Below are positions 16,703-24,098 of a stretch of DNA of 64,000 nucleotides, piece by piece (the first letter of the stretch is position 1; every line of letters starts with the position of its first letter). The stretch covers positions 1-64,000 of the forward strand of contig CAJOHE010000009.1 of the NCBI GenBank assembly GCA_905234495.1. Direction: 5' to 3'. Source of the DNA: an uncultured Eubacterium sp. Its GTDB lineage: Bacteria > Bacillota > Clostridia > Oscillospirales > Acutalibacteraceae. Below the pieces are notes generated by a model. That model was given only the letters and a program-made list of their open reading frames with translations, searched no databases and had not been told where the DNA came from. Made by a program: the position numbers and the translations under genes.

Positions 16703-17108
16703 ATTCCTCAAGCCATCGTTTTGGCGCATATTTTTTATCCTCCAGTAATAATGATTGTCTTGTGTAAAGTATTTCCTTGTTCAGTACCTGCACTGCCTCA
16801 TCGTCCGCCTGATTGTAAAGCTTCTTCCACTTTTCAAAGTTCCGTGCTTTCATCCACGGGTTTATCTTCAGGCGCTTTATATTTTCTTCGAGCAGCTCTT
16901 GGTAGCGCCGCTCCGCCTTCTCCTCTATCATCTCGAGGTAGGGATACATTGTCATATCGCACATCATATACTCATAGGCTTCCGGTTCGTTCACATAAAG
17001 GTAGTAGGAATGCCTTCTGCCCCACATTCCGATTTTCGGCTGCTCTATTTCTGCATCGGGATTATCCAAGTCAATTCCCCTGAAATTCACGTTGTTACGT
17101 ACTATCAT
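16617..17108 (-). CDS. larger TnpV-like protein (163 aa)
   Basis: Residues about 25-130 follow the TnpV pattern in divergent form: IGMWGRRHSYYLY, then helices with EKAERRYQELLEEN and a C-terminal NKEILYT. It carries extra N- and C-terminal segments; the C-terminal RLHRSKRRSSAKSG tail is encoded over the start of the next gene. GGAGG lies 6 bases before the ATG at 17108. It is probably an old duplicate of the neighbouring TnpV gene, or a member of a larger sibling family. It starts about 115 bp after the point where spoVAD similarity stops. Confidence 0.6.
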   Translation of the reverse strand: MIVRNNVNFRGIDLDNPDAEIEQPKIGMWGRRHSYYLYVNEPEAYEYMMCDMTMYPYLEMIEEKAERRYQELLEENIKRLKINPWMKARNFEKWKKLYNQADDEAVQVLNKEILYTRQSLLLEDKKYAPKRWLEEYEERQELIRLHRSKRRSSAKSGVNRNAV

Positions 17109-17200
17109 CTTAGACCTCCTGTTGTATGGATTAGCATATTTTTCTTATAAGGCATGAATCCTCCTTTCCTCAGTATTTATGCGGTTTTCCGTGCTTTGCC

Positions 17201-17851
17201 TTATGAATCCATACTAACATACACAGGTGCCATAGCGGCGCCCATATTGTTTGCATCGGTTATTCCGAGGTCGGTTATGGTACCTATCAGGGCGGCGGTT
17301 ATTTTTACTCTATCCCTGTTTTCATCACTCTGCTTTTCTATCACCGCGCTTCCCGCGCCCGTCACCGTCCACTGCGCCGTGGGCGGTCTCTGTCCGCCGT
17401 ATTCAAGCGGATATCGAAACTGCCTTTCGCTTGAACAGAAGTGGCTTGACGCGCCCGCTACGCAGCATTCAGCCCCCGCGTCAACAAGCATCGCCGCGTT
17501 CGCCATAGTCAGCGCCATTGTGGAACACGCGCCGTACATTCCGACCGAGGGAATATTCAAATCCTTGACCGCAAAGCTTGAGCCCATACACTGATTGAGA
17601 AGGTCGCCGCTCAGAATAAAATCAACGTCGGCGGCGCTCTTCTTTGCGTTTTCAAGTGCCTTCGTTATCGCCTTTTTCAGCATTTCCGACTCTGCAAGCT
17701 CATAGGACTGCTGCCCGAGAGTCGTATCGTCGAAAATCATATCGAAGTCCGCGGCAAGGGGTCCCTGCCCTTCCTTTTTGCCGACGACACCCGCGTGCCC
17801 CGTAATGACGGGCGGGGCGTCAAAGAATACGGTTGCATTGTTTTTTCGCAA
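17201..17851 (-). pseudogene. spoVAD: spoVAD, 3'-truncated
   Basis: The reading matches the N-terminal two-thirds of SpoVAD, the thiolase-fold protein needed for dipicolinic acid uptake into forespores: PPVITGHAGVVGKKEGQGPL, GDLLNQCMGSSFA, PSVGMYGACSTMA, CVAGASSHFCSSERQFRYPLEYG. The protein should be about 335-340 aa. Here similarity ends after ITDANNMGAAMAP (near 17225), seven unrelated residues follow, then a stop. The missing third is not elsewhere in the window. The junction faces the TnpV genes, so insertion of, or recombination around, that element is the likely cause. The start is probably the TTG at 17851, with GAGGTGA 5 bases upstream; a GTG at 17860 is the alternative. Confidence 0.85.
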
Positions 17852-17856
17852 AAAAA

Positions 17857-17885
17857 TCACCTCAGTTATATTCTAACCGAGGTGA
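17857..17885 (-). terminator. hairpin with T-run overlapping the spoVAD ribosome binding site
   Basis: Arms TCACCTC and GAGGTGA, extended by a GTTA/TAAC pairing, followed on the minus strand by seven T. It lies between the TPM-domain gene and spoVAD. Its 3' arm is also the spoVAD Shine-Dalgarno sequence. A T-run also follows on the plus strand. Confidence 0.7.
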
Positions 17886-17911
17886 ATTTTTTTATTATTT
17901 ATTTTCGGCAA

Positions 17912-18832
17912 TCAGAACTTGCCGCCACCGCCGCCGTGGGACGTGCCCGATGAGCCTGAGTGGGTTGAGCTTCCGCCGCCCGAGTTTGATTCGATAACTC
18001 TCGAGGTTACGCTCGAGGTTATGAAGTTATCGTACTGACCTGTAACGCGAAGCGAACCGTCAAGAAGATAGTTCGACGCGTTTCTGTTGAAGCGTACGGG
18101 CTTGTAGCTGCTCTTGATTTTTGCCGTTACGATAGCTGCGATTGCAACGCTGATTAAGAGTGCGATGCCAAGTCCTTTAAGCGTATCCGTGAGGCTCTTC
18201 TGAGCTCTCGGCATATGTCCTACGTCGTAGGGCTTGTTGGTCTTTGCCTCGTTTACAAACTTATCAACGTCCGTTACGTACTGTCTTACGCCGCCCGACC
18301 AGTTGTTGTCCTTGAGATATCTTACCATATCGTCGCCGATATAGTCGATACCTGCGTCGGTGAGAGCGGTGATACCGTAGCCCGTGGTGGAAATGTACCA
18401 GTCTCTTGAATCTACTGCAAGAAGAAGGATACAGCCGTCGCGGTTGTCGCCTGCGCCGAGGAAGTTATAATCATAGAAATCATCGGCGTAAACCATCGGC
18501 GAAACGCCGCCAAGCGACTGAACGGTGAGCACATATGCGCCAAACTGATACGAGCCGAGAATGGCCGCGAGGTCTGCCTCAAACTCGCTCTCCTCCTCAT
18601 CTGTGAGAAGGTTTGCGTAGTCATAGACAAACTTATCGGCACTCACGTCGTCGGAAGCAAGGCTTTCGCCAGCCTGTGAGCCTGTATCAGCAGGTGCCGC
18701 AGCGTATTCGTCGACGAGCGTAACGTCCTCGCTGCCACCGTAATTCGGATTTGCGGTTGCCGCCGCAACGGGCATCGCAAGGCTTACAAGAAGCGCAAAT
18801 ACGGTTAAGAATACAAGTAATCTTTTTTTCAT
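17912..18832 (-). CDS. TPM-domain (YgcG-like) secreted membrane protein
   Basis: A 306-aa protein. A signal peptide (KKRLLVFLTVFALLVSLAMP, cut near AAA) leads into a TPM_phosphatase domain (about residues 65-200) with KFVYDYANLLTDEEE, GCILLLAVDSRDWYISTTGYG and the conserved end of the fold. One membrane segment (about 220-240, LGIALLISVAIAAIVTAK) and a Ser/Gly/His-rich tail ending in GGGGGKF follow, typical of YgcG-type proteins. TPM proteins are linked to membrane protein quality control, but this subfamily has no fixed function. An AGGAGGTG site precedes the ATG. It is the last gene of the 24-18 kb operon. Confidence 0.85.
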   Translation of the reverse strand: MKKRLLVFLTVFALLVSLAMPVAAATANPNYGGSEDVTLVDEYAAAPADTGSQAGESLASDDVSADKFVYDYANLLTDEEESEFEADLAAILGSYQFGAYVLTVQSLGGVSPMVYADDFYDYNFLGAGDNRDGCILLLAVDSRDWYISTTGYGITALTDAGIDYIGDDMVRYLKDNNWSGGVRQYVTDVDKFVNEAKTNKPYDVGHMPRAQKSLTDTLKGLGIALLISVAIAAIVTAKIKSSYKPVRFNRNASNYLLDGSLRVTGQYDNFITSSVTSRVIESNSGGGSSTHSGSSGTSHGGGGGKF

Positions 18833-18847
18833 AGTATCAGCACCTCC

Positions 18848-19987
18848 TTAAAGCAATCCGAGCAGTCTGCCGACAGCAAAGATTATTGCCGTACCGCCGA
18901 CTGAGATTCCTGCAAACAGAGCGGCAATCTTTCCCTTATCAACGGGGATATCGCCGACAAATTTTCCTGTCTGACCGTTCATGGCAAAGGTGTATTTTTC
19001 ACCGTTGTACTTTGTGTTGAGAATCCATACGGGATAGAGAGCGTACTTTGAGATACCGTTTACAAGCTGTACGCTTGAAGCTCTCGGTCTTACCGTGGTG
19101 TATGTACCGACAGTTGTTCTGAGGGTATCCTCGGCGCTCTGCTTGATTCTCTCGTTTGCCCTCGGAATACTCGACTGCATATCAACGTCGTACTTATCTG
19201 CAAGATAGCCTGCAAGGTAAGCGGTCTGGAAATTCACAGCCTCGTTGAAATTGAAGGGCTCGATTGATTCCATAAGGTCGTCGGGCATCTTTGTTGAGCC
19301 GTCAACCGGAATGTTTGCAAACGACATATTACCCGAACGGTAAACGTCGTAATAGCTTGTTTCGGTGTATTCGCGCTTGCTGTCCCTCCATGTTCTTACA
19401 TTCGTTGCCTCGTAGTGAACCTCGGCATTGATGTTTGAATCGAAAAGCCAGAACGGAACGTAAAGTCCCATTATCTCTTCAAGCTTGTTGTTGCTCTTGA
19501 AGGCGTTTGGCGCAAATTTCTTTGATGAAACGTATTCCTTGAGCTTTGCCTTTGCGGCATTCTTGTCGAGCTTGAACGGAATTACGTAGTTTGGCTTGAG
19601 CATACCCGAAAGCCTGCCGCTCATTACTACGGGGTTGCCGCAGTAGGGGCAGGACGTTGCAACCGTGTTCTGGTCGCCGACAATCTCGCCGCCGCAGGAA
19701 TTGCAGACGAAGACGGACATATTTGCGTCCTCTCCGTTCCAGCCCTGAGCGTAGCCCGTATTCCAGTCAAACTGGTCGGGCTGAAGCTGGTCCTGAGGAT
19801 ATGCTCCCTGCTGGGGCGCGCCCTGCTGAGGGTAGCCCGGCTGCCGGTCAAGCACTGCGTCCTTGCTCTGAAGCTGAGCCATTTCATAGGTTGAGCCGCA
19901 GTAGGGACATTTCATCTTCTGCGTAGCAGTGTCAAACGCAAGGGCACCGCCGCACGCAGGACATTTATAATCAAGTAAATCTGACAT
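18848..19987 (-). CDS. TFIIB-type zinc-ribbon membrane protein
   Basis: A 379-aa protein. Two zinc ribbons are visible: CPACGG...CPYCGS at residues about 9-32, and CNSCGGE...CPYCGN at about 95-118. A Pro/Gln linker separates them. A long soluble domain follows (GLYVPFWLFDSNINAEVHYEATN) and a single hydrophobic segment lies at the C-terminus (AALFAGISVGGTAIIFAVG). The layout matches Clostridia proteins annotated as TFIIB-type zinc-ribbon-containing; the function is not known. The neighbours on both sides also carry zinc ribbons or membrane domains. Confidence 0.8.
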   Translation of the reverse strand: MSDLLDYKCPACGGALAFDTATQKMKCPYCGSTYEMAQLQSKDAVLDRQPGYPQQGAPQQGAYPQDQLQPDQFDWNTGYAQGWNGEDANMSVFVCNSCGGEIVGDQNTVATSCPYCGNPVVMSGRLSGMLKPNYVIPFKLDKNAAKAKLKEYVSSKKFAPNAFKSNNKLEEIMGLYVPFWLFDSNINAEVHYEATNVRTWRDSKREYTETSYYDVYRSGNMSFANIPVDGSTKMPDDLMESIEPFNFNEAVNFQTAYLAGYLADKYDVDMQSSIPRANERIKQSAEDTLRTTVGTYTTVRPRASSVQLVNGISKYALYPVWILNTKYNGEKYTFAMNGQTGKFVGDIPVDKGKIAALFAGISVGGTAIIFAVGRLLGLL

Positions 19988-20013
19988 ATTATTCCCTTTC
20001 TGTTAGTGGGTTA

Positions 20014-20946
20014 TTATGCTTTGGGTGCGCCGCAGTTTGCACAGAAACCTGCTGCGCCGTTATTTGCAGCGCCGCAGCTCTGGCAGAACCACTGAGCACC
20101 CATCGGCTGCTGATATGCGCCCTGCTGGGGATAACCCTGCTGCTGCATCGGCTGCTGGTATCCTCCCTGCATTGGCTGCTGATAACCGCCCTGCATCGGT
20201 GCCTGCTGCTGGTAGCCGCCCATCGGTTGTTGCTGCTGATAACCACCCTGCATAGGTTGCTGGTATCCGCCCTGCATCGGCTGCTGATAACCGCCCTGCA
20301 TCGGGGGCTGCTGCTGATAGCCGCCCATGGGCTGATTCATTCCCATACCGCCCTGCATTCCGCCGTTAAGCGCCATAACGATTTCGTTTGCCATAGCCTC
20401 GTATCTTCTGAACTCTTCGGTATATCTGCTTTCGATATTCCTGTCGGTGAGGTCAACGGTAATTTCGCTGAAATAGGGTGAATTTACGCTGATATAAACG
20501 ATGATGTCGTATTTATACTCATAACGCGGAGGATTGAACGATCTTGTGTTGCCCTGTGAATCGCGCTCAAAGATTTCGCTTCTGTCCTCGTCAACGTCGT
20601 AGCGTACGCTTGTAACCTGACCGATGTCGATGATATCCGCGTTTGCAGCCTTATAGTCGGAACTTCTGCTTACAACAAACTTGCGCTGTGAATCGTCGAT
20701 GTAAACCTTTGTCTTTTCACCGAGAACTCTTGTTGCGTTGAAGTATTTGAGGTTTTCCCTGTTCTGCTCCCTGTACTGAAGCTGCTGCTGAATCTCGGCA
20801 ACAGTTGACTTTTTACGCTCGCTGAAAAACGGTGAAAGCTTCTTGCAGCAATCCGAACAGATTGTGCCGTCCTCTACCTTTCTGCTGCCGAGCATACCAA
20901 CTGATTTACCGCAGATGGCACATTCTTTTTTATCAAAAAGTCCCAT
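20014..20946 (-). CDS. DUF4428 protein with Gln-rich repeats and C-terminal zinc ribbon
   Basis: A 310-aa protein. The N-terminus is a DUF4428-type treble-clef zinc finger (CAICGKS...CSDCCKKL), followed by a beta-rich domain (residues about 70-180, KVYIDDSQRKFVVSRSSDY). Residues about 195-285 are low-complexity repeats of the type GGYQQPMQ. The end is a short zinc ribbon (CQSCGAANNGAAGFCANCG). It lies 22 bp downstream of the SPFH gene, whose product has the same repeat and zinc-ribbon tail, so the two proteins probably share a partner or location. Confidence 0.82.
   Translation of the reverse strand: MGLFDKKECAICGKSVGMLGSRKVEDGTICSDCCKKLSPFFSERKKSTVAEIQQQLQYREQNRENLKYFNATRVLGEKTKVYIDDSQRKFVVSRSSDYKAANADIIDIGQVTSVRYDVDEDRSEIFERDSQGNTRSFNPPRYEYKYDIIVYISVNSPYFSEITVDLTDRNIESRYTEEFRRYEAMANEIVMALNGGMQGGMGMNQPMGGYQQQPPMQGGYQQPMQGGYQQPMQGGYQQQQPMGGYQQQAPMQGGYQQPMQGGYQQPMQQQGYPQQGAYQQPMGAQWFCQSCGAANNGAAGFCANCGAPKA
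20100..20372 (-). repeat. tandem repeats encoding GGYQQP-type units
   Basis: Imperfect 21-24 bp repeats inside the DUF4428 gene encode units built on Met-Gln-Gly-Gly-Tyr-Gln-Gln-Pro. They are in frame and purely coding, not a CRISPR. Confidence 0.85.
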
Positions 20947-20968
20947 AATGTACTCCTTTGTTTAACTC

Positions 20969-22312
20969 TTATTTCTGAATGTCGTTCTCGTCAAACGGAT
21001 CGCCGCACTGCTGACAGAACTTAGGCGGATTCTGAGGATCCTGAGGCATCCAGCCGCACTTGTCGCATCTGTAAACGGGTGCGCCCGTAGGTCTCGGTTT
21101 GCCGCACTGCTGGCAGAACTGGCCCTGATTTACTGCGCCGCATGCGCACTGCCAACCCTGCTGCTGAGGCTGCTGATAACCGCCCTGCATCGGGGGCTGC
21201 TGCTGATAACCGCCCTGCTGGGGATAACCCTGTTGCGGGTAACCCTGCTGGGGATAGCCCTGCTGAGGATAACCCTGCTGCGGGTAGCCCTGCTGAGGCT
21301 GCTGCTGTCCCATAGCAAAGAGATTTGTTGCGGTGTTGCCGCCTGCGTTCATAGCCATACCCATACCGATAAAGCCGCCCATAGCGCCGCCCTGGTTGTT
21401 TGCAGCGTCACGCATAGCCTGACCCTGCGACTCAAGGAATACGCCGCCTGCCATAGCAGGATTGTTGCCTGCAGCTGCGCCACGCTGATATCTCTTGAGC
21501 TCTTCTGCGTCCGCCTCGTTCATTACTACAGGATTGAGGGCGATTTTAACAACCTCAAGTCCCCTGTTCTCTGCCCAGTCGGAACGAAGCTCGTTGTTCA
21601 TAGCTTCCTTTAATTCCTTGGTGTGTGCCGGAATCTGGCTCGGACGAAGCTCCAGGCCCGAAAGCGTGCCGAGGCCTGCCTGAAGAGCATCAACGAATTC
21701 TGTCTTGAGCTGACCGTCAATTTCTTCTCTTCTGTACTCCTGCTCTACGTTGCCGCAAACGTTTGTATAGAAAAGAAGCGGGTCGATAAGCTTGTATGAA
21801 TATACGCCGCTGCACTTGAGGTCGGTTTCCATATCAAGACCGATTTTTGAATCAACAATACGGAAAAGAACGGGGTTCGGTGTGCCGAACTTGTTGTCGA
21901 GGATTTCCTTTGTGTTGAAATAGTAAACTCTCTGGTCCTTTGCGGTGTCGCCGCCGAAGGTGAACCTCTTACCGATTACCGAGAAGGTGTTTTTGATTCC
22001 TTCGCCGAGGCCGCCGTAGAAGATTGAAGGCTCGGTTGAAGTGTCGTATACAAATTCGCCGGGCTCTGCGCAAACCTCTACAACCTTGCCCTGCTCAACG
22101 ATAATCATACACTGACCGTCTGCAACGGCAACGATTGAACCGTTTGAAATGATATTGTCGCTGCCCTTTGTGTTTGAGCTTCTGCCCGAAGTTCTCTTCT
22201 GTCCCTTTGTTACAAGAACGTCCTTGTCGAGCGCTTCGCAATAGAAGTACTCTCTCCACTGGTCAGCTGTGGCGCCGGCTAATGCGCCGATTCCTGCTTT
22301 TAATAATCCCAT
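20969..22312 (-). CDS. SPFH-domain (YdjI/virion-core-like) protein with zinc-ribbon tail
   Basis: A 447-aa protein. Residues about 1-290 match the SPFH-like family that includes B. subtilis YdjI (often named virion core protein), with DQWREYFYCEALD near the N-terminus and GDTAKDQRVYYFNTKEI. A GYPQQ repeat tract comes next, then two zinc-ribbon-like modules (CACGAVNQGQFCQQCG and CDKCGW...CQQCG). YdjI-type proteins associate with membranes and are linked to envelope stress, including phage-shock-like responses. It is followed at 22 bp by the DUF4428 gene. Confidence 0.85.
   Translation of the reverse strand: MGLLKAGIGALAGATADQWREYFYCEALDKDVLVTKGQKRTSGRSSNTKGSDNIISNGSIVAVADGQCMIIVEQGKVVEVCAEPGEFVYDTSTEPSIFYGGLGEGIKNTFSVIGKRFTFGGDTAKDQRVYYFNTKEILDNKFGTPNPVLFRIVDSKIGLDMETDLKCSGVYSYKLIDPLLFYTNVCGNVEQEYRREEIDGQLKTEFVDALQAGLGTLSGLELRPSQIPAHTKELKEAMNNELRSDWAENRGLEVVKIALNPVVMNEADAEELKRYQRGAAAGNNPAMAGGVFLESQGQAMRDAANNQGGAMGGFIGMGMAMNAGGNTATNLFAMGQQQPQQGYPQQGYPQQGYPQQGYPQQGYPQQGGYQQQPPMQGGYQQPQQQGWQCACGAVNQGQFCQQCGKPRPTGAPVYRCDKCGWMPQDPQNPPKFCQQCGDPFDENDIQK
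21159..21308 (-). repeat. 15-bp tandem repeats encoding GYPQQ units
   Basis: About five near-identical 15-bp units encode Gly-Tyr-Pro-Gln-Gln in the SPFH gene, flanked by Gln/Pro-rich codons. In-frame units of this kind can change number by slippage. Confidence 0.85.
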
Positions 22313-22383
22313 ATGCTTTTTCTCCTTTTTACTGTAAGCTGTCGCTTATTTATTTTTATAATTACTGCGGTAAACCGCAATTA

Positions 22384-23427
22384 TTAACCTGTTGCGTATG
22401 AGCTTGTGTCAATCTTTGCATTTGATACGAGTTCGCCCACAAGCTCAGCGAAAAATTCGCAGTTTGACGAATCGTCGATATAATCCCTGTTTTTCTTGAC
22501 GTCGAGATTGTGGTCGCGGAAAACGGCAAAACTGTAGCAGACGCCGTCAATTTCCGTGAACAAATCACATTCCGCGCTCGGGAAGCTGTTTACCATACGG
22601 CAGTAATACCTGTTGCCCGAAGCTCTGAACGCCGTATAGTTCTCAGCGTCCGCCGCCTTTTCGTCGAATCTTTCCTTCGGGATATCCCCTTTGGCGTAGA
22701 TTCTGTAGGGTATGTCGTCAATGGTAAGAGTGCCTGTGACAACGAGGCGGGCATTTTCGATTGCGTAAGTGAGCTCAACCTCCTGACCGTAAATCGTTGC
22801 CGGATTCTCAAACGCCATCGTCTTTGAGCCGTCGTAAATCCTGCCGCCCGAATTCATCCCGCCTTCGCCGACCGTTATAATCACGGTTTGCTCGAGAGTA
22901 TCGGTGAGGTCGTTCCACTCTTCCTCGGTCATACTGTTTATGTTGAGAAGAGAGGCGTCGACCATAACTCTTATGTAGCCCTCAAGGAACGGGGAAAACG
23001 CCGTGTAAACCGTTTCCCTGCCAGCGGCTGCGGACTTGACGTCCTTGCAGCATTCAAGGGAACTCATCTCAATCTTCTCCACTCCGGCTTCCGAGAAGGT
23101 TATGCCCTTGCTCTCTTCGTCGGATATATCCACGTTTATCGCAACGTTATAAAAGCTGCTGTCTGCGGCGTTTATGTTTCCTTTGAAAGAGCATCCGTTT
23201 GGCTGCGCGGTCTGTTCAATTCCCTCGTAGGTGGGAAGCGCCGCGGAAACTGTTACGCCGTAGAAGTCGTCGGTATAGTCGACCTGCTCAAAGCCCTCGG
23301 GAATATTCTCGATTGCCGAGCCGTTTTCATCGCCGCCATCCGATTTTGAACAGCCTGCAAGCGATACCGCGCAGAACAGCATTATAACGGCAAGAAACAG
23401 GGCTGAATACTTTTTAAACAGATTCAT
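22384..23427 (-). CDS. putative lipoprotein of the stress operon
   Basis: A 347-aa protein with a lipoprotein signal: a hydrophobic stretch (FLAVIMLFCAVSLAGC) with lipobox LAGC, so the mature protein would be anchored by Cys26 on the outer face of the membrane. A Ser/Asp/Gly-rich linker follows, then a domain of about 300 residues that I do not recognise. It starts 3 bp after the upstream DUF6935-like gene and is surely co-transcribed. It may be the external sensor or substrate-binding part of this operon; that is inference from position. Confidence 0.8.
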   Translation of the reverse strand: MNLFKKYSALFLAVIMLFCAVSLAGCSKSDGGDENGSAIENIPEGFEQVDYTDDFYGVTVSAALPTYEGIEQTAQPNGCSFKGNINAADSSFYNVAINVDISDEESKGITFSEAGVEKIEMSSLECCKDVKSAAAGRETVYTAFSPFLEGYIRVMVDASLLNINSMTEEEWNDLTDTLEQTVIITVGEGGMNSGGRIYDGSKTMAFENPATIYGQEVELTYAIENARLVVTGTLTIDDIPYRIYAKGDIPKERFDEKAADAENYTAFRASGNRYYCRMVNSFPSAECDLFTEIDGVCYSFAVFRDHNLDVKKNRDYIDDSSNCEFFAELVGELVSNAKIDTSSYATG

Positions 23428-23430
23428 GTA

Positions 23431-23928
23431 TCACGCCCACGGATTTGTGCTCTCGGGGGCTCTGATTCCCGAAAGAAGGTACTGCTCCCAGAGATACCAC
23501 TTGCCGTCCTTCGCAAGACGAAGCTCAATCGGTCTCGGGCTGTCCGCTCCGCTTGACTGTAAGAAAAGCTGAGCCATACCCTGAGTGTTGTATGAATAAG
23601 GTCCGTCGAAAACCCTTATTGTATACGGCATCTGCGGTGTGTAGTCGTTTGCGGGCGACGTGCCGAGGAAATATGACCTCGGAACATAGTCGTGGTCCAT
23701 AAAACGGTCGCGGATGAACTGAAGGTCCATCGGCATCATCGGTCTCGGTCCGCGAAGATACTGAAGCATCTGCGTTGAGAGATCCCTGTTTACAGGATAT
23801 ACGCTGAGCGCAACGACTGTAAGCGCCGCGGTATCAAACGGATTTGAAAGCGCCGCCTGTGGCAGAGCCATAAATTCTTCAATGGTGTTTGGTATTGCGT
23901 TGAACACAATATCTGCTGATCTGCTCAT
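23431..23928 (-). CDS. DUF6935-like protein
   Basis: A 165-aa soluble protein. The ATG at 23928 follows AGGGGG with good spacing, whereas the frame extends to 23958 without a ribosome binding site. Landmarks are an AALTVVALSVYP helix, MMPMDLQFIRDRFMDHDYVPRSYFLG and a C-terminal GKWYLWEQYLLSGIRAP. I associate these with DUF6935, found beside SPFH and zinc-ribbon genes in Clostridia, without known function. It is the first gene of the operon that runs down to 17912. Confidence 0.72.
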   Translation of the reverse strand: MSRSADIVFNAIPNTIEEFMALPQAALSNPFDTAALTVVALSVYPVNRDLSTQMLQYLRGPRPMMPMDLQFIRDRFMDHDYVPRSYFLGTSPANDYTPQMPYTIRVFDGPYSYNTQGMAQLFLQSSGADSPRPIELRLAKDGKWYLWEQYLLSGIRAPESTNPWA

Positions 23929-23981
23929 TATTCTACCCCCTGAGTAAATATATAGCATTTAAAAAATTTTATGCTAATTAT

Positions 23982-24010
23982 ATAATAATATATCAAAAGA
24001 GATATGTCAA
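23982..24010 (-). promoter_or_regulatory. promoter of the six-gene stress operon
   Basis: On the minus strand TTGACA (24010-24005) and TATTAT (23987-23982) are 17 bp apart, about 55 bp before the DUF6935-like start. A TATAAT lies about 5 bp further downstream. Confidence 0.65.
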
Positions 24011-24035
24011 TATTGTATATTATATATAAGAAAAA

Positions 24036-24052
24036 CGCTGCTACGGGCAGCG
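24036..24052 (-). terminator. terminator of the beta-helix surface protein gene
   Basis: A CGCTGC/GCAGCG stem with a 5-base loop, followed on the minus strand by TTTTTCTT, about 45 bp after the stop at 24099. Confidence 0.75.
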
Positions 24053-24098
24053 CTCTTCTTTGAAAGGTAAAATGATACTATGAAATATTTAATCGGGG

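Noticed and set aside
20100..21308. regularly spaced repeats considered as a CRISPR
   Set aside because: The units are contiguous and in frame with coding repeats, with no spacers and no cas genes.
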